Positions 20,139-31,947 of a stretch of 64,000 nucleotides of DNA are shown piece by piece. This stretch comes from Paucisalibacillus algeriensis (lineage in GTDB: Bacteria > Bacillota > Bacilli > Bacillales > Amphibacillaceae): positions 124,001 through 188,000 of the forward strand of contig NZ_CBYO010000001.1 of NCBI RefSeq assembly GCF_000577245.1, read 5' to 3'. Positions within the stretch are counted from its first letter, which is position 1; every line of letters begins with the position of its first letter. The notes under the pieces are model-generated. The model did not search any database, had not been told where the DNA came from, and saw nothing but the letters and a program-made list of their open reading frames with translations. Position numbers and translations under genes: made by a program.

Positions 20139-20828
20139 TTGTATACCAATATGAAAGAATGGAAACATGTATTTAAACTAGATCCAGCAAAAGAAATTTC
20201 AGACGAAGACCTAGAATTAGTCTGTGAATCAGGCACTGATGCAATAATAGTAGGTGGAACAGACAACATAACCCTAGATGCTGTATTAGACCTATTATCA
20301 AGCATCCGCCGATATACCGTTCCAGTAGTCCTAGAAATCTCTAACATGGAAGCAATCACACCAGGATTTGATTACTACCATATTCCAATGGTCATGAATA
20401 GTAACGAGAAAAAATGGATGATGGATATACACCATGAAGCAATAAAAGAATATAAGGATATAATGAATTGGGATGAAATATTTGTTGAAGGCTACTGCAT
20501 CTTAAATGAAGAAGCAAAAGCATTCCAGCACACAAACTGTAAGCTACCGACAGACGAAGATGTTGTCGCCTATGCTTATATGGCTGAAAATATATTTCAT
20601 TTACCAATTTTTTATGTTGAATACAGTGGGAAATATGGTAATCCTGAATTAATAAAGAAGGTAAAAGGCGAACTCCATGATACACTTCTTTTCTATGGTG
20701 GGGGAATTGAGACCGCTGAACAGGCAAGAGAAATGAAGGAATATGCAGATGTTATTGTAGTTGGGAATAGCATTTATACAAATTTAAAAGAAGCATTAAA
20801 GACCGTACAAGCAGTAAAAGATAATTGA
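20139..20828 (+). CDS. pcrB: Heptaprenylglyceryl phosphate synthase PcrB
   Basis: A TIM-barrel prenyltransferase of 229 residues that joins heptaprenyl diphosphate to glycerol-1-phosphate, giving an archaeal-type ether lipid precursor in Bacillales. Family motifs are [42 protein letters not shown] and [14 protein letters not shown] 20139 is nine bases after GGAGG; ATG 20151 is too far from any ribosome site. First gene of an operon with pcrA, as in B. subtilis. Confidence 0.93.
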   Translation: MYTNMKEWKHVFKLDPAKEISDEDLELVCESGTDAIIVGGTDNITLDAVLDLLSSIRRYTVPVVLEISNMEAITPGFDYYHIPMVMNSNEKKWMMDIHHEAIKEYKDIMNWDEIFVEGYCILNEEAKAFQHTNCKLPTDEDVVAYAYMAENIFHLPIFYVEYSGKYGNPELIKKVKGELHDTLLFYGGGIETAEQAREMKEYADVIVVGNSIYTNLKEALKTVQAVKDN

Positions 20829-20850
20829 TTTTCTAGGAAGGTGTTTTAAC

Positions 20851-23130
20851 ATGAGTCGTACAATTGATGAGTTGATAAAAGGATTGAACAAACAGCAACA
20901 AGAAGCTGTCAAACATACAGAAGGTCCATTATTAATTATGGCTGGTGCTGGAAGTGGTAAGACTCGTGTGCTAACACACCGTATAGCATACTTAATGGGG
21001 GAAAAAGATGTTTCACCCCGTAATATCTTGGCAATTACATTCACAAATAAAGCGGCTCGAGAAATGAAAGATCGTGTTAGTAAGCTTGTTGGACCAGAGG
21101 CTACAGACATGTGGGTATCCACTTTCCACTCCATGTGTGTCCGCATTTTACGTAGAGATATTGATCGTATTGGTTATAGTCGTAACTTCACGATTTTAGA
21201 CAGTGGGGATCAATTATCTGTTATAAAGCAAGTTATAAAAGAATTAAATATTGATAACAAACAATTTGAACCCCGTGCGATGCAAAATCAAATCAGTAGT
21301 GCGAAAAATGAACTAGTCACTGCTGAGGAGTACAGTAATAAAGCTGGTAATTTCTATGACCGCCAAGTGGCACGTGTTTTTGAAGGGTATGAAAAAGTAC
21401 TTCGTAAAAACCAGTCCCTTGATTTTGATGATTTAATTATGCAAACCATTCATTTGTTTAAACGAGTTCCTGAGGTGTTGGAATACTATCAACGTAGATT
21501 CCAGTACATTCATGTTGATGAGTACCAGGATACAAACCATGCACAATATACCTTAGTAAAACAATTAGCCAATCGTTTTCAAAACCTTTGTGTTGTTGGG
21601 GACTCTGATCAGTCGATTTATCGTTGGCGTGGAGCGGATATTGCTAATATCCTTTCCTTTGAGAAAGATTATCCGCAAGCAAAAACGGTATTCCTGGAGC
21701 AAAACTACCGTTCAACAAAATCGATACTAGAAGCTGCAAACAAGGTAATCGCAAATAATCCTGGACGTAAGCCGAAGAATCTTTGGACAGAAAATCCTGA
21801 TGGACAGAAGATCATGTATTATCAAGGTGCAACAGAGCAAGATGAGGCATTATACATTACTGATAAAATACGTGAATTAGTTCGTGAAGAAGGATATACG
21901 CCAAGTGATGTTGCTATTCTTTATCGTACAAATGCACAGTCCCGTGCTGTCGAGGATACTTTAATGAAATCAGGTGTGTCCTATCAAATGGTTGGTGGTA
22001 TGCGATTCTACGATCGTAAAGAAATTAAGGATATGATTGCCTATCTACGCCTAATTACGAACCCTGATGACGACTTGAGCTTTGAACGTGTGGTTAATGA
22101 ACCAAAACGTGGTATTGGAAAAACATCCATCGATCGTTTAAGAGCATATGCTGCAGATAATGACATGTCATTCTATCAGGCAGTAGAGGTTGTAGACTTT
22201 ACAGGAGTTCCCAAAAAGGCTGCGAATGCATTAGCTGAATTTGGAAACCTAATTAAAACTCTAAACCAACAACAGGACTTTTTAACTGCAACCGATATGG
22301 TGGAACAGGTACTGGAACGTTCAGGTTATGAAGAAATGTTGAAAAATGAACGTTCGATTGAATCACAAAGTCGTTTGGAAAACTTGGAAGAGTTCATGAC
22401 AGTAACGCAAGATTTCGAGGAAACTAGTGAGGATAAAACATTAATAGCTTTCTTGACAGATTTAGCATTAATTGCTGATATAGACCGCGTTGATGAAGAA
22501 GATCCAGATAACGAAGAAAAAGTAACGTTAATGACATTACATGCTGCGAAAGGACTGGAGTTCCCGGTCGTATTTTTAATTGGTATGGAAGAGAATGTAT
22601 TTCCTCATAGTCGTGCTATGTTTGATGAGGAAGAAATGGAAGAAGAGCGCCGTCTTGCATATGTTGGGATTACCCGTGCAGAAAAACAGCTATATCTAAC
22701 GAATGCAAAGATGCGTACCCTTTACGGAAGAACGAATATGAATCCAATGAGTCGATTCATTAATGAAATACCAGAAGAATTAGTAGAAGGAATAGAACAA
22801 GCGAGAGCGTCTATGTTTGGCTCCTCTCCATTTGGAAATGATTTTGGTGGTGGTCAACAACGAAATCCGTTTGGTAGCCCAAGGACACAAGCAACCACTA
22901 ACCAGCCGACCCAACCGCCACGACGCAGTGCACAACGAGTACAACCAACGACCGGTGCTGAAAATGAAACGTGGAAACCAGGTGATAAGGCGGAGCATAA
23001 GAAATGGGGTGTCGGTACTGTGGTGAAGGTTCAAGGTGAAGGAGATAAACTGGAACTTGATGTTGCCTTTCCGGCACCAACTGGTATTAAACGTCTATTA
23101 GCAAAATTTGCACCAATTATGAAACAATGA
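20851..23130 (+). CDS. pcrA: ATP-dependent DNA helicase PcrA
   Basis: A superfamily 1A 3'-5' helicase of 759 residues for repair, plasmid replication and clearance of RecA or stalled complexes. Walker A AGAGSGKT is at 31-38; VDEYQDTN is motif [16 protein letters not shown] motif III, QNYRST motif IV, and [10 protein letters not shown] and [13 protein letters not shown] motifs V and VI. A low-complexity Gln/Pro/Arg linker (about 665-705) leads to the C-terminal Tudor-like region [18 protein letters not shown] that contacts RNA polymerase. Confidence 0.97.
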   Translation: MSRTIDELIKGLNKQQQEAVKHTEGPLLIMAGAGSGKTRVLTHRIAYLMGEKDVSPRNILAITFTNKAAREMKDRVSKLVGPEATDMWVSTFHSMCVRILRRDIDRIGYSRNFTILDSGDQLSVIKQVIKELNIDNKQFEPRAMQNQISSAKNELVTAEEYSNKAGNFYDRQVARVFEGYEKVLRKNQSLDFDDLIMQTIHLFKRVPEVLEYYQRRFQYIHVDEYQDTNHAQYTLVKQLANRFQNLCVVGDSDQSIYRWRGADIANILSFEKDYPQAKTVFLEQNYRSTKSILEAANKVIANNPGRKPKNLWTENPDGQKIMYYQGATEQDEALYITDKIRELVREEGYTPSDVAILYRTNAQSRAVEDTLMKSGVSYQMVGGMRFYDRKEIKDMIAYLRLITNPDDDLSFERVVNEPKRGIGKTSIDRLRAYAADNDMSFYQAVEVVDFTGVPKKAANALAEFGNLIKTLNQQQDFLTATDMVEQVLERSGYEEMLKNERSIESQSRLENLEEFMTVTQDFEETSEDKTLIAFLTDLALIADIDRVDEEDPDNEEKVTLMTLHAAKGLEFPVVFLIGMEENVFPHSRAMFDEEEMEEERRLAYVGITRAEKQLYLTNAKMRTLYGRTNMNPMSRFINEIPEELVEGIEQARASMFGSSPFGNDFGGGQQRNPFGSPRTQATTNQPTQPPRRSAQRVQPTTGAENETWKPGDKAEHKKWGVGTVVKVQGEGDKLELDVAFPAPTGIKRLLAKFAPIMKQ

Positions 23131-23142
23131 GGAGGTGCTTGA

Positions 23143-25152
<2,010 letters not shown>

Positions 25153-25166
25153 AGGAGAGGTCGCAC

Positions 25167-26279
25167 TTGAAGAAATTTAATATCGCATTACTTTGTACAC
25201 TCCTCTTACTTGCGAGTTGCACACCTAACGTAAAAGAAGATGAGGATGAAGTTATGCAAAACGAAGAAGAACCAACTGGCCAACCTTCTATTGTTCCAAC
25301 ATACAAACTTTCGGAAGATGACTATCGTGTCGTTTTACCCTACCGTACAAGTAAAGCTAGAGGTGCTACTACGAACCAGATAGCTAACCGTCTTGATATT
25401 GATGAGGTGGAACAAGGTCTAATGCGTCATTCCAAGGAATACTTTGATCCCAATGAAGTGTATTTTGAAGAAGGGCAATACATCGATTTGGATACGGTAT
25501 ATTCGTGGATCAATGAATTGAATCCAGTAGTGGAGGAAGGTTCTGAGAAGGAAGTATATGAAGATAATCCAAGATACTTATCGCATATTCTAGAACAAAA
25601 TTTTATTAAAAGAAATGAAGATTCAGTTGAATTAGTTGGTGTTTCCATTGGATTAGCTTTAAAATCACAATATCGTTTTCAGACTGAAATTGGTGGAACA
25701 TATTATTATGAAAATATTCCAAGAGCTGAAATGCTAGAAAAAGGTCGAGAAGTGGCACAAACGGTTCTAGAAAGAGTTCGACAAATAGACGGCCTACAAA
25801 ATGTTCCAATCATGTTTGCGATTTATCGAGAGGAAGAGCGTGGGTCGGCAGTGCCGGGAAACTTTGTTGCAAGAACATTTGTCGAACAAGGTGACATGAG
25901 TATTGATGAGTGGGAAGGTATAGAAGAAGATTATATTCTATTTCCTTCTAATGAAGCTGAAGAAAAATATTTTGATGATGCTCAAATTGTCAATACCTTT
26001 GGGATAGAAATTGCAGAATTCTTCCCAAATTATGTAGGGTACATTGGAGAAGGATTCTATGTGAATGAACAACTTCAAAAATTGACAATAGAAGTGCCAA
26101 TTGACTTTAATGGAAAAGCTGAGGTTATTGGCTTTGCCCAATATACGTATGGTTTGGTAAGGGATAAATTCCCTAATAATTATGATATTGAAATACAAAT
26201 TACTTCTAGCGATAAGCTAGAGGGATATGTTTATCGAGAGGCAGGTAAAGAAAACCCAGTCGTTCATCTTTTCGATTAA
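25167..26279 (+). CDS. yerH: CamS-family lipoprotein YerH
   Basis: A lipoprotein of 370 residues: a short signal with lipobox LASC, Cys18 being lipidated, an acidic linker rich in Glu/Asp to about residue 40, then a CamS domain. In enterococci and staphylococci CamS precursors release sex-pheromone peptides from the signal region; in Bacillus the role of YerH is unknown. TTG start with AAAGGAGAGG upstream, 15 bases after ligA, last gene of the operon. Confidence 0.9.
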   Translation: MKKFNIALLCTLLLLASCTPNVKEDEDEVMQNEEEPTGQPSIVPTYKLSEDDYRVVLPYRTSKARGATTNQIANRLDIDEVEQGLMRHSKEYFDPNEVYFEEGQYIDLDTVYSWINELNPVVEEGSEKEVYEDNPRYLSHILEQNFIKRNEDSVELVGVSIGLALKSQYRFQTEIGGTYYYENIPRAEMLEKGREVAQTVLERVRQIDGLQNVPIMFAIYREEERGSAVPGNFVARTFVEQGDMSIDEWEGIEEDYILFPSNEAEEKYFDDAQIVNTFGIEIAEFFPNYVGYIGEGFYVNEQLQKLTIEVPIDFNGKAEVIGFAQYTYGLVRDKFPNNYDIEIQITSSDKLEGYVYREAGKENPVVHLFD

Positions 26280-26324
26280 AACTATTGGATTGTTTGAAGA
26301 GTTTTCTATCTTACGTTAGAATAA

Positions 26325-26351
26325 GGAGTGGATACATTCCACTCCGTTTTT
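26325..26351 (+). terminator. Terminator of the pcrB-yerH operon
   Basis: GGAGTGGA (26325-26332) pairs perfectly with TCCACTCC (26338-26345), followed by GTTTTTA. Confidence 0.9.
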
Positions 26352-26394
26352 AAATATATACTTCAGTGTAGTTCGACATAATTTTTAGAACTTT

Positions 26395-26422
26395 TTGTAA
26401 GCGGAGCCATATGTGATATATT
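26395..26422 (+). promoter_or_regulatory. Probable sigma-A promoter of the P5C dehydrogenase gene
   Basis: TTGTAA (26395-26400) and TATATT (26417-26422) with a 16-base spacer, about 28 bases before the start codon. Confidence 0.55.
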
Positions 26423-26449
26423 GCATATTAATTAAGGAGGTTTTATTTT

Positions 26450-27997
26450 ATGGTAGTACCGTACACGCATGAGCCTTTTACTGATTTTACAGTGGAGGAA
26501 AACAAACAGCAGATACTCGAAGCACTAAAGAAGGTTGAAGCAGACCTTGGCAAAGAATATCCACTAATTATCAACGGTGAACGCATCTTTACAGAAGATA
26601 AAATTGTATCCGTAAACCCTTCGAACAAAGAAGAAGTAATCGGATATGTATCAAAAGCAAACAAGGAACTAGCAGAAAAAGCGATGAAAGTAGCAGATGA
26701 GAAGTTCCAAAACTATTGGAGAATGTCAGATCCAAAGTTCCGTGCAGGTATCCTATTCCGTGCAGCAGCAATTGTACGCCGTCGTAAGCATGAATTTAAT
26801 GCACATCTTGTAAAAGAAGCTGGTAAACCTTGGAAGGAAGCAGATGGAGAGACTGCTGAAGCGATTGACTTCTTAGAGTTTTATGGTCGCCAAATGCTTA
26901 AACTTAAAGACGGTATGGAAGTAAACAGTCGTCCTATTGAACATAACCGTTTTGATTATATTCCATTAGGAGTTGGGCTAGTTATTTCCCCTTGGAACTT
27001 CTCTTTTGCAATTATGGCAGGTACTGCAGTTGCAGCTATGGTTACTGGTAACACAGTATTATTAAAGCCTGCAAGTGTAACTCCAGTTGTTGCTTATAAA
27101 TTTATGGAAGTACTTGAGGAAGCAGGTATGCCTGCTGGAATCATTAACTTTATTCCAGGTCCAGGTAGTGAGGTTGGAGACTATTTAGTTAATCACCCAC
27201 GTACTCGCTTTATTAGCTTTACTGGTTCACGCGAAGTTGGACTAAATATCTTTGAACGTGCAGCAAAAATTCAGCCCGGCCAAATCTGGTTAAAACGTAC
27301 TATCCTAGAGATGGGCGGTAAAGATACCATTGTTGTGGATAAAGAAGCTGATCTAGAATTAGCAGCACAGTCTATCGTGCATTCTGCATTTGGATTCTCA
27401 GGACAAAAATGTTCTGCTTGTTCTCGAGCAGTAATTCATGAGGAAGTATATGATCAAGTGAAGGCGCGCATTGTTGAATTAACAAAAGAGTTAACAGTTG
27501 GAGATCCAACAGAAAACCAATACATGGGACCAGTTATTGATCAAGGTTCTTATGATAAAATCATGAAATATATCGAGATTGGTAAAGAAGAGGGTAATCT
27601 TCTAGTTGGTGGAACTGGTGATGACTCTAAAGGTTGGTTTGTTAACCCAACAGTTATCGCAGATCTTGATCCAAAAGCACGTATTATGCAAGAAGAAATC
27701 TTTGGACCAGTTGTTGGTTTGACAAAAGCAAAAGATTTCAACGAAGCTATTGAAATTGCAAATAACACAGAATATGGCTTAACTGGTGCAGTAATCACCA
27801 ATAATCGTGAGCACTTAGAACAAGCACGTAGAGACTTCCATGTTGGAAACTTATACTTCAACCGAGGATGTACTGCTGCAATCGTTGGATATCAACCATT
27901 TGGTGGATTCAATATGTCAGGAACAGATTCAAAAGCTGGAGGACCTGATTACTTAGTCCAACATATGCAAGGTAAAACAACATCTGAAATGCTTTAA
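26450..27997 (+). CDS. rocA: L-glutamate gamma-semialdehyde (P5C) dehydrogenase
   Basis: An NAD-dependent aldehyde dehydrogenase of 515 residues that oxidises 1-pyrroline-5-carboxylate to glutamate, the last step of proline and arginine catabolism. Length and sequence match the Bacillus RocA/PutC type: the N-terminal [19 protein letters not shown] with the catalytic Glu, [14 protein letters not shown] with the nucleophilic Cys, and the C-terminal [21 protein letters not shown] precedes the ATG. It stands alone; a proline dehydrogenase gene is not in the window, but a proline symporter is at 44.2 kb. Confidence 0.93.
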   Translation: MVVPYTHEPFTDFTVEENKQQILEALKKVEADLGKEYPLIINGERIFTEDKIVSVNPSNKEEVIGYVSKANKELAEKAMKVADEKFQNYWRMSDPKFRAGILFRAAAIVRRRKHEFNAHLVKEAGKPWKEADGETAEAIDFLEFYGRQMLKLKDGMEVNSRPIEHNRFDYIPLGVGLVISPWNFSFAIMAGTAVAAMVTGNTVLLKPASVTPVVAYKFMEVLEEAGMPAGIINFIPGPGSEVGDYLVNHPRTRFISFTGSREVGLNIFERAAKIQPGQIWLKRTILEMGGKDTIVVDKEADLELAAQSIVHSAFGFSGQKCSACSRAVIHEEVYDQVKARIVELTKELTVGDPTENQYMGPVIDQGSYDKIMKYIEIGKEEGNLLVGGTGDDSKGWFVNPTVIADLDPKARIMQEEIFGPVVGLTKAKDFNEAIEIANNTEYGLTGAVITNNREHLEQARRDFHVGNLYFNRGCTAAIVGYQPFGGFNMSGTDSKAGGPDYLVQHMQGKTTSEML

Positions 27998-28007
27998 TAT
28001 AAATATT

Positions 28008-28042
28008 AAGTCTCTTTTCAAATTTTTGGAAAGAGGCTTTTT
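28008..28042 (+). terminator. Terminator after rocA
   Basis: AAGTCTCTTTTC pairs with GGAAAGAGGCTT around an A/T-rich loop, followed by TTTTTAC. Confidence 0.8.
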
Positions 28043-28138
28043 ACATTTCTATGAAAGATAGGAAAAATCCATACATAAATTGATAACATTTCGACATGAT
28101 TCTACAATATTATACAAAGTTTAGGTTTATTTTCTATC

Positions 28139-28184
28139 AAAACTTTCCTACTTTCCTCATTTTAGGAAAGTAGGAAAGTTTTTT
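28139..28184. promoter_or_regulatory. 19-bp perfect palindrome upstream of the RRNPP receptor gene
   Basis: The arms at 28139-28157 and 28164-28182 are perfectly complementary with a six-base loop, and each arm holds two CTTTCC/GGAAAG repeats. T residues follow on the plus strand, so it could work as a terminator. However, rocA already has one at 28008, and the AAAACTTTCC motif recurs upstream of the gene at 17866, which suggests a regulator-binding site. A weak -10 (TATGCT at 28239-28244) lies downstream, preceded by TTTCCC rather than a normal -35. Confidence 0.6.
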
Positions 28185-28295
28185 GGGCTTTATTAGTACT
28201 TTTTGCCCGCAACTTTCCCAATATGCAAATAAAAAAAATATGCTATCATATAGGTAACAAATAGAAATAGAAGCAAATAATAGGAGGAAAGTAGC

Positions 28296-29561
28296 ATGGA
28301 AATAGGCTCCTTTATTAAATTGCAACGTGTCAAAAAAGGAATGACTCAAGAAGAACTAGCAGAAGGAATTGTTTCTATGAGCTATTTGTCAAAGATCGAA
28401 AACCTTCGTACAGAAGCAAGTCCTGAAGTAATTAGCATGCTATGCACACGTTTAGGCATTGAACTGGATAGTGAGACAAACATTACGATCAAGGAAAAAT
28501 GTGAACAATGGTTCAATATGCTTTTCGAAGTGAATGATAAAGATGAAATCATTGAAAGATTTAATGAACTAAATGAACTCATGACATTAGTTCGTTCTGA
28601 TAGTTTGATGCTATTTGAGATTCATAAGATAAGATATTTTATTGTTTTAAAACAATATGATAATGCACTAGAGCAGATTAATAGTTTAAATGAAGTATCT
28701 GGTACATTTGATAATCTTCACTTATTTTATTGGTATAAGTTTAAAGGAAACTATGCATTTTTTAACAATGAATATAACCAAGCAATGAAATCATTTAAAC
28801 TCGCAGAAGATAAAATTAATCAAATACATTTATCAGATTCTGAAGTAGCTGATCTGCAATACACTATAGCTGTGACACATAGTAAATTACTAAATACCTT
28901 AGAGGTAATTGAATACTCTAATAAAGCGATTGATATATTTCAAAAGGAATATAATTTTTTACGATGTGCACAATGCCACATTCTACTGGGGATTTCCTAT
29001 AGAAGAATTAAAATGTATGAAAAAGCTATAAAACACTATAATCTAGCAAAACACTTAGGTGAACTTAACAAGAATAACACAATTATTCAGCTAACGAACC
29101 AAAACCTTGGCTATCTATATTCTGCAATTGGTGACTCTAAAGAAGCAATTAAACATTATCTTAATGCTATAGATTCTGAAGAGGTTGGTTTGAATGAGAG
29201 ATTGATAGCTACAACGAATCTAATTAAGGAATATTACAGAATATATAATTTTGAAAAAGCATTAGAAGTGATTGAAAAAGCAAAGGAATTATTGGATTTA
29301 GCGAAAAATAATGTTTTTTATGAGTTATATTACTATATCATTCATTCATATATATATGCTATTAATGAACAGTACGATCAATTTACTACGTTAGTAATAG
29401 AGGATCTTATCCCCTACTTGAAAAAACATAAGGATCATGGAAATTTAATTCTATTTTCCAATATGGTGGCAAAGCATTTTGAATCGGTAGGGAAGTATAA
29501 GGACTCTGTTAAATACTATAAACTAGCAAACCTCACCTATGAGGAAATAGTTAACTTGTAA
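28296..29561 (+). CDS. RRNPP-family peptide-responsive regulator (NprR/PlcR-like HTH-TPR protein)
   Basis: A protein of 421 residues. Residues 1 to about 60 form a Xre-type helix-turn-helix (IKLQRVKKGMTQEELAEG, then SMSYLSKIENLRTEASPE). The remainder is helical with TPR-like units, for example YEKAIKHYNLAKHLGELN near 246 and SKEAIKHYLNAIDSEEV near 286. This domain order and length match NprR-type quorum-sensing receptors, which bind a re-imported oligopeptide in the TPR groove. TAGGAGGAAAG precedes the ATG. A secreted propeptide gene begins 13 bases downstream, the hallmark of the family. The cognate peptide and targets are inferred. Confidence 0.88.
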   Translation: MEIGSFIKLQRVKKGMTQEELAEGIVSMSYLSKIENLRTEASPEVISMLCTRLGIELDSETNITIKEKCEQWFNMLFEVNDKDEIIERFNELNELMTLVRSDSLMLFEIHKIRYFIVLKQYDNALEQINSLNEVSGTFDNLHLFYWYKFKGNYAFFNNEYNQAMKSFKLAEDKINQIHLSDSEVADLQYTIAVTHSKLLNTLEVIEYSNKAIDIFQKEYNFLRCAQCHILLGISYRRIKMYEKAIKHYNLAKHLGELNKNNTIIQLTNQNLGYLYSAIGDSKEAIKHYLNAIDSEEVGLNERLIATTNLIKEYYRIYNFEKALEVIEKAKELLDLAKNNVFYELYYYIIHSYIYAINEQYDQFTTLVIEDLIPYLKKHKDHGNLILFSNMVAKHFESVGKYKDSVKYYKLANLTYEEIVNL

Positions 29562-29574
29562 AGGGGGGATAAAT

Positions 29575-29724
29575 TTGAAAAAACTATTTGCTTCAGTAGC
29601 TTTGGGAACAATTCTTATGGGAGGATTTTTATTCATGCAAGAAAATCAACCAACTGATGTGGCACATGGTGAAGCTGAACCTAGCATCTTAAAGATGTCA
29701 GTTTCCTCACTAGTCAACCTGTAA
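29575..29724 (+). CDS. Predicted secreted signalling propeptide paired with the RRNPP receptor
   Basis: A TTG start at 29575 after AAGGGGGG gives 49 residues ending at TAA 29722-29724. MKKLFASVALGTILMGGFLF is a typical Sec signal; a polar region ENQPTDVAHGEAEP follows; the C-terminus is SILKMSVSSLVNL. In NprX, PapR and Phr systems the active 5-10 residue peptide comes from the C-terminal part after protease trimming, so the SVSSLVNL region is the best candidate. The ORF begins 13 bases after the receptor stop, so the two are probably cotranscribed. A terminator follows. The mature peptide is unknown. Confidence 0.78.
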   Translation: MKKLFASVALGTILMGGFLFMQENQPTDVAHGEAEPSILKMSVSSLVNL

Positions 29725-29795
29725 TAATTGAATCAATTTACTTAAGCTTGTCAGCAATCTATGTTTTTTACCCTATTACTATATGATAGACTTTG

Positions 29796-29832
29796 CCTGA
29801 GGTAGTGTGGAAACTACTTCAGGTCTTTTTTT
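29796..29832 (+). terminator. Terminator of the RRNPP receptor-peptide unit
   Basis: CCTGAGGTAGT (29796-29806) pairs with ACTACTTCAGG (29813-29823), followed by TCTTTTTTT. Confidence 0.9.
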
Positions 29833-29900
29833 ATGTTATAAAGTATAAAATTATAGTTGTAAAGTAGGCTCGGCGTAGTAAAAAATTTAACGTCCCAAGT

Positions 29901-29954
29901 ATTAGAAAAACTAATACATTCTCCTAAAGGCGAGCGAATGTGAGTTTTTCTAAT
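29901..29954. repeat. Palindromic intergenic element upstream of gatC
   Basis: ATTAGAAAAACT (29901-29912) and AGTTTTTCTAAT (29943-29954) are perfect inverted arms; ACATTC and GAATGT extend the stem inside. The core GCGAATG-AGTTTT resembles the right arm of the structure between gatC and gatA. Otherwise 29833-30088 shows no gene; a minus-strand open frame across it lacks a ribosome site. Confidence 0.65.
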
Positions 29955-30088
29955 ATTATTTAAGAATTCTTCATCACACTGGATAAGTTGCCTAGAACTA
30001 GGATATTCTGCTATTATCAATAGTATTGTGAATGCTTTTTTAATCGAAATTATGGATGATAAACTATAGCTTGACGGAGGTGCAAAAA

Positions 30089-30382
30089 ATGGGAGAAATT
30101 ACAAAAGAACAAGTTAAGCATGTGGCGAATTTAGCGCGTCTAGAGGTGTCAGAAGAAGAAGCGGAAATGTTCACGAAGCAACTAAGTTCTATTATTAAAT
30201 TTGCTGAACAGCTTAATGAGATAGATACGGAAGGAATTCAGCCAACAACACACGTATTAGATTTGAAAAATGTAATGCGTAAGGACGAGCCTAGACAGTG
30301 GACTACAAGAGAAGAAGCATTAAAGAATGCTCCTGATCATAAGGATGGGCAATTCCGTGTACCATCAATACTTGCCGAGTGA
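30089..30382 (+). CDS. gatC: Asp-tRNA(Asn)/Glu-tRNA(Gln) amidotransferase subunit C
   Basis: A 97-residue subunit that stabilises the GatA-GatB complex. [19 protein letters not shown] and the C-terminal [18 protein letters not shown] are family signatures. ATG 30089 follows CGGAGGTG; an in-frame ATG at 30056 has no ribosome site and adds an atypical extension. First gene of gatCAB, which makes Gln-tRNA(Gln) by transamidation in Bacillaceae. Confidence 0.96.
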   Translation: MGEITKEQVKHVANLARLEVSEEEAEMFTKQLSSIIKFAEQLNEIDTEGIQPTTHVLDLKNVMRKDEPRQWTTREEALKNAPDHKDGQFRVPSILAE

Positions 30383-30389
30383 AAAGGTA

Positions 30390-30464
30390 ATTCTTACTTT
30401 TCGCCTGCATACGTGCAACTAAGCAATTCGCTTAACAAAGTGCGAATGCTAGTTTTCTAAGAAT
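30390..30464 (+). repeat. Imperfect hairpin between gatC and gatA
   Basis: ATTCTTA (30390-30396) pairs with TAAGAAT (30458-30464) and TTCGC with GCGAA inside. The right arm GCGAATGCTAGTTTTCTAA resembles the palindrome at 29901-29954. It sits in a 98-base gap inside the gat operon, directly before the gatA ribosome site. Confidence 0.5.
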
Positions 30465-30480
30465 AAGGAGGGAAAGTCAT

Positions 30481-31947
30481 ATGTCTCTATTTGACCATAG
30501 CATAAAAGAATTAGAAGCAAAGTTACATAATAAAGAAATCACGGTAAGTGACCTTGTTGATGAATCTTATAAACGTATTCATGAGGTAGAAGATAAGGTT
30601 CACGCATTCTTAACACTAGATGAAGAGAATGCACGAAGAAAAGCTGAAGAACTTGATGCTACCGAAGATGCAGGAGCAAAATTATTTGGTATCCCTGCTG
30701 GTATTAAAGATAATATCGTAACAAAAGGGCTGCGCACAACTTGTGCAAGTCAATTCCTAAGAAACTTTGATGATCCACTATATGATGCGACCGTTGTTGA
30801 AAAGTTAAACGCAGAAAAAATTGTAAACATCGGAAAGTTAAATATGGACGAGTTTGCAATGGGTTCATCCAATGAAAACTCAAGCTTCACACCAACTCGT
30901 AACCCATGGAATATCAACCATGTTCCGGGTGGATCAAGTGGTGGTTCAGCGGCTGCAGTCGCTGCTGGAGAAGTTCTGTTCTCACTTGGTTCTGATACTG
31001 GTGGCTCCATTCGCCAACCAGCTGCCTTTTGTGGTGTGGTCGGATTAAAGCCTACATATGGCCTTGTTTCACGATTTGGTTTAGTTGCATTTGCATCTTC
31101 CCTTGATCAAATTGGTCCATTAACACGTTCAGTTGAAGATAATGCACGCGTGTTAGAAGTAATTGCTGGACATGACAAAATGGATTCAACAAGTGCAAAT
31201 GTAGAGATTCCGTCTTATACGGAAGCATTAACGGGTGATGTGAAAGGCCTTAAAATCGCGGTTCCAAAAGAATACTTAGCTGAAGGGGTTAACCCAGAGG
31301 TAAGGGAAGCAGTTTTAGAAGCGTTAAAAGTATATGAATCACTAGGTGCTACTTGGGAAGAGGTTTCCTTACCGCATTCTAAATATGCAGTTGCTACTTA
31401 CTACTTACTTTCTTCTTCTGAGGCTTCAGCAAACCTTGCACGTTTCGATGGCGTACGCTACGGAGTTCGCTCAGAAAACGCAGAGAACATGGTTGATATG
31501 TTTAAAAAGTCTCGTAGCGAAGGATTCGGTGAAGAGGTTAAACGTCGTATCATGCTTGGAACTTTTGCGTTAAGTTCTGGTTACTATGATGCATATTATA
31601 AAAAAGCACAAAAAGTACGTACCTTAATTAAGAATGATTTTGATAAAATATTCGAGGAATATGATGTCGTAATTGGTCCAACAACACCAACTCCTGCATT
31701 CAAAGTTGGAGAAAAGATTGATGATCCATTAACCATGTATGCAAATGATATTTTAACAATACCAGTAAACCTAGCTGGGGTACCGGGAATATCAATCCCA
31801 TGTGGCTTCTCTCCTGAAGGACTACCAATTGGATTGCAAATTATCGGTAAGCATTTTGATGAAAATACGGTTTATCGTGCAGCACATGCATATGAACAAG
31901 CTACTGACCATCATACGAAACGACCTCAAATCGGAGGTGCTAACTAA
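30481..31947 (+). CDS. gatA: Asp-tRNA(Asn)/Glu-tRNA(Gln) amidotransferase subunit A
   Basis: A 488-residue amidase that releases ammonia from glutamine. The Ser-cisSer-Lys triad is visible: Lys in GIPAGIKDN, the two serines in [14 protein letters not shown] and [19 protein letters not shown] precedes the ATG. It overlaps gatB by one base. Confidence 0.98.
   Translation: MSLFDHSIKELEAKLHNKEITVSDLVDESYKRIHEVEDKVHAFLTLDEENARRKAEELDATEDAGAKLFGIPAGIKDNIVTKGLRTTCASQFLRNFDDPLYDATVVEKLNAEKIVNIGKLNMDEFAMGSSNENSSFTPTRNPWNINHVPGGSSGGSAAAVAAGEVLFSLGSDTGGSIRQPAAFCGVVGLKPTYGLVSRFGLVAFASSLDQIGPLTRSVEDNARVLEVIAGHDKMDSTSANVEIPSYTEALTGDVKGLKIAVPKEYLAEGVNPEVREAVLEALKVYESLGATWEEVSLPHSKYAVATYYLLSSSEASANLARFDGVRYGVRSENAENMVDMFKKSRSEGFGEEVKRRIMLGTFALSSGYYDAYYKKAQKVRTLIKNDFDKIFEEYDVVIGPTTPTPAFKVGEKIDDPLTMYANDILTIPVNLAGVPGISIPCGFSPEGLPIGLQIIGKHFDENTVYRAAHAYEQATDHHTKRPQIGGAN

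Noticed and set aside
29814-30020. Minus-strand open frame between the RRNPP unit and gatC
   Set aside because: It overlaps a terminator and a palindrome and has no ribosome site.
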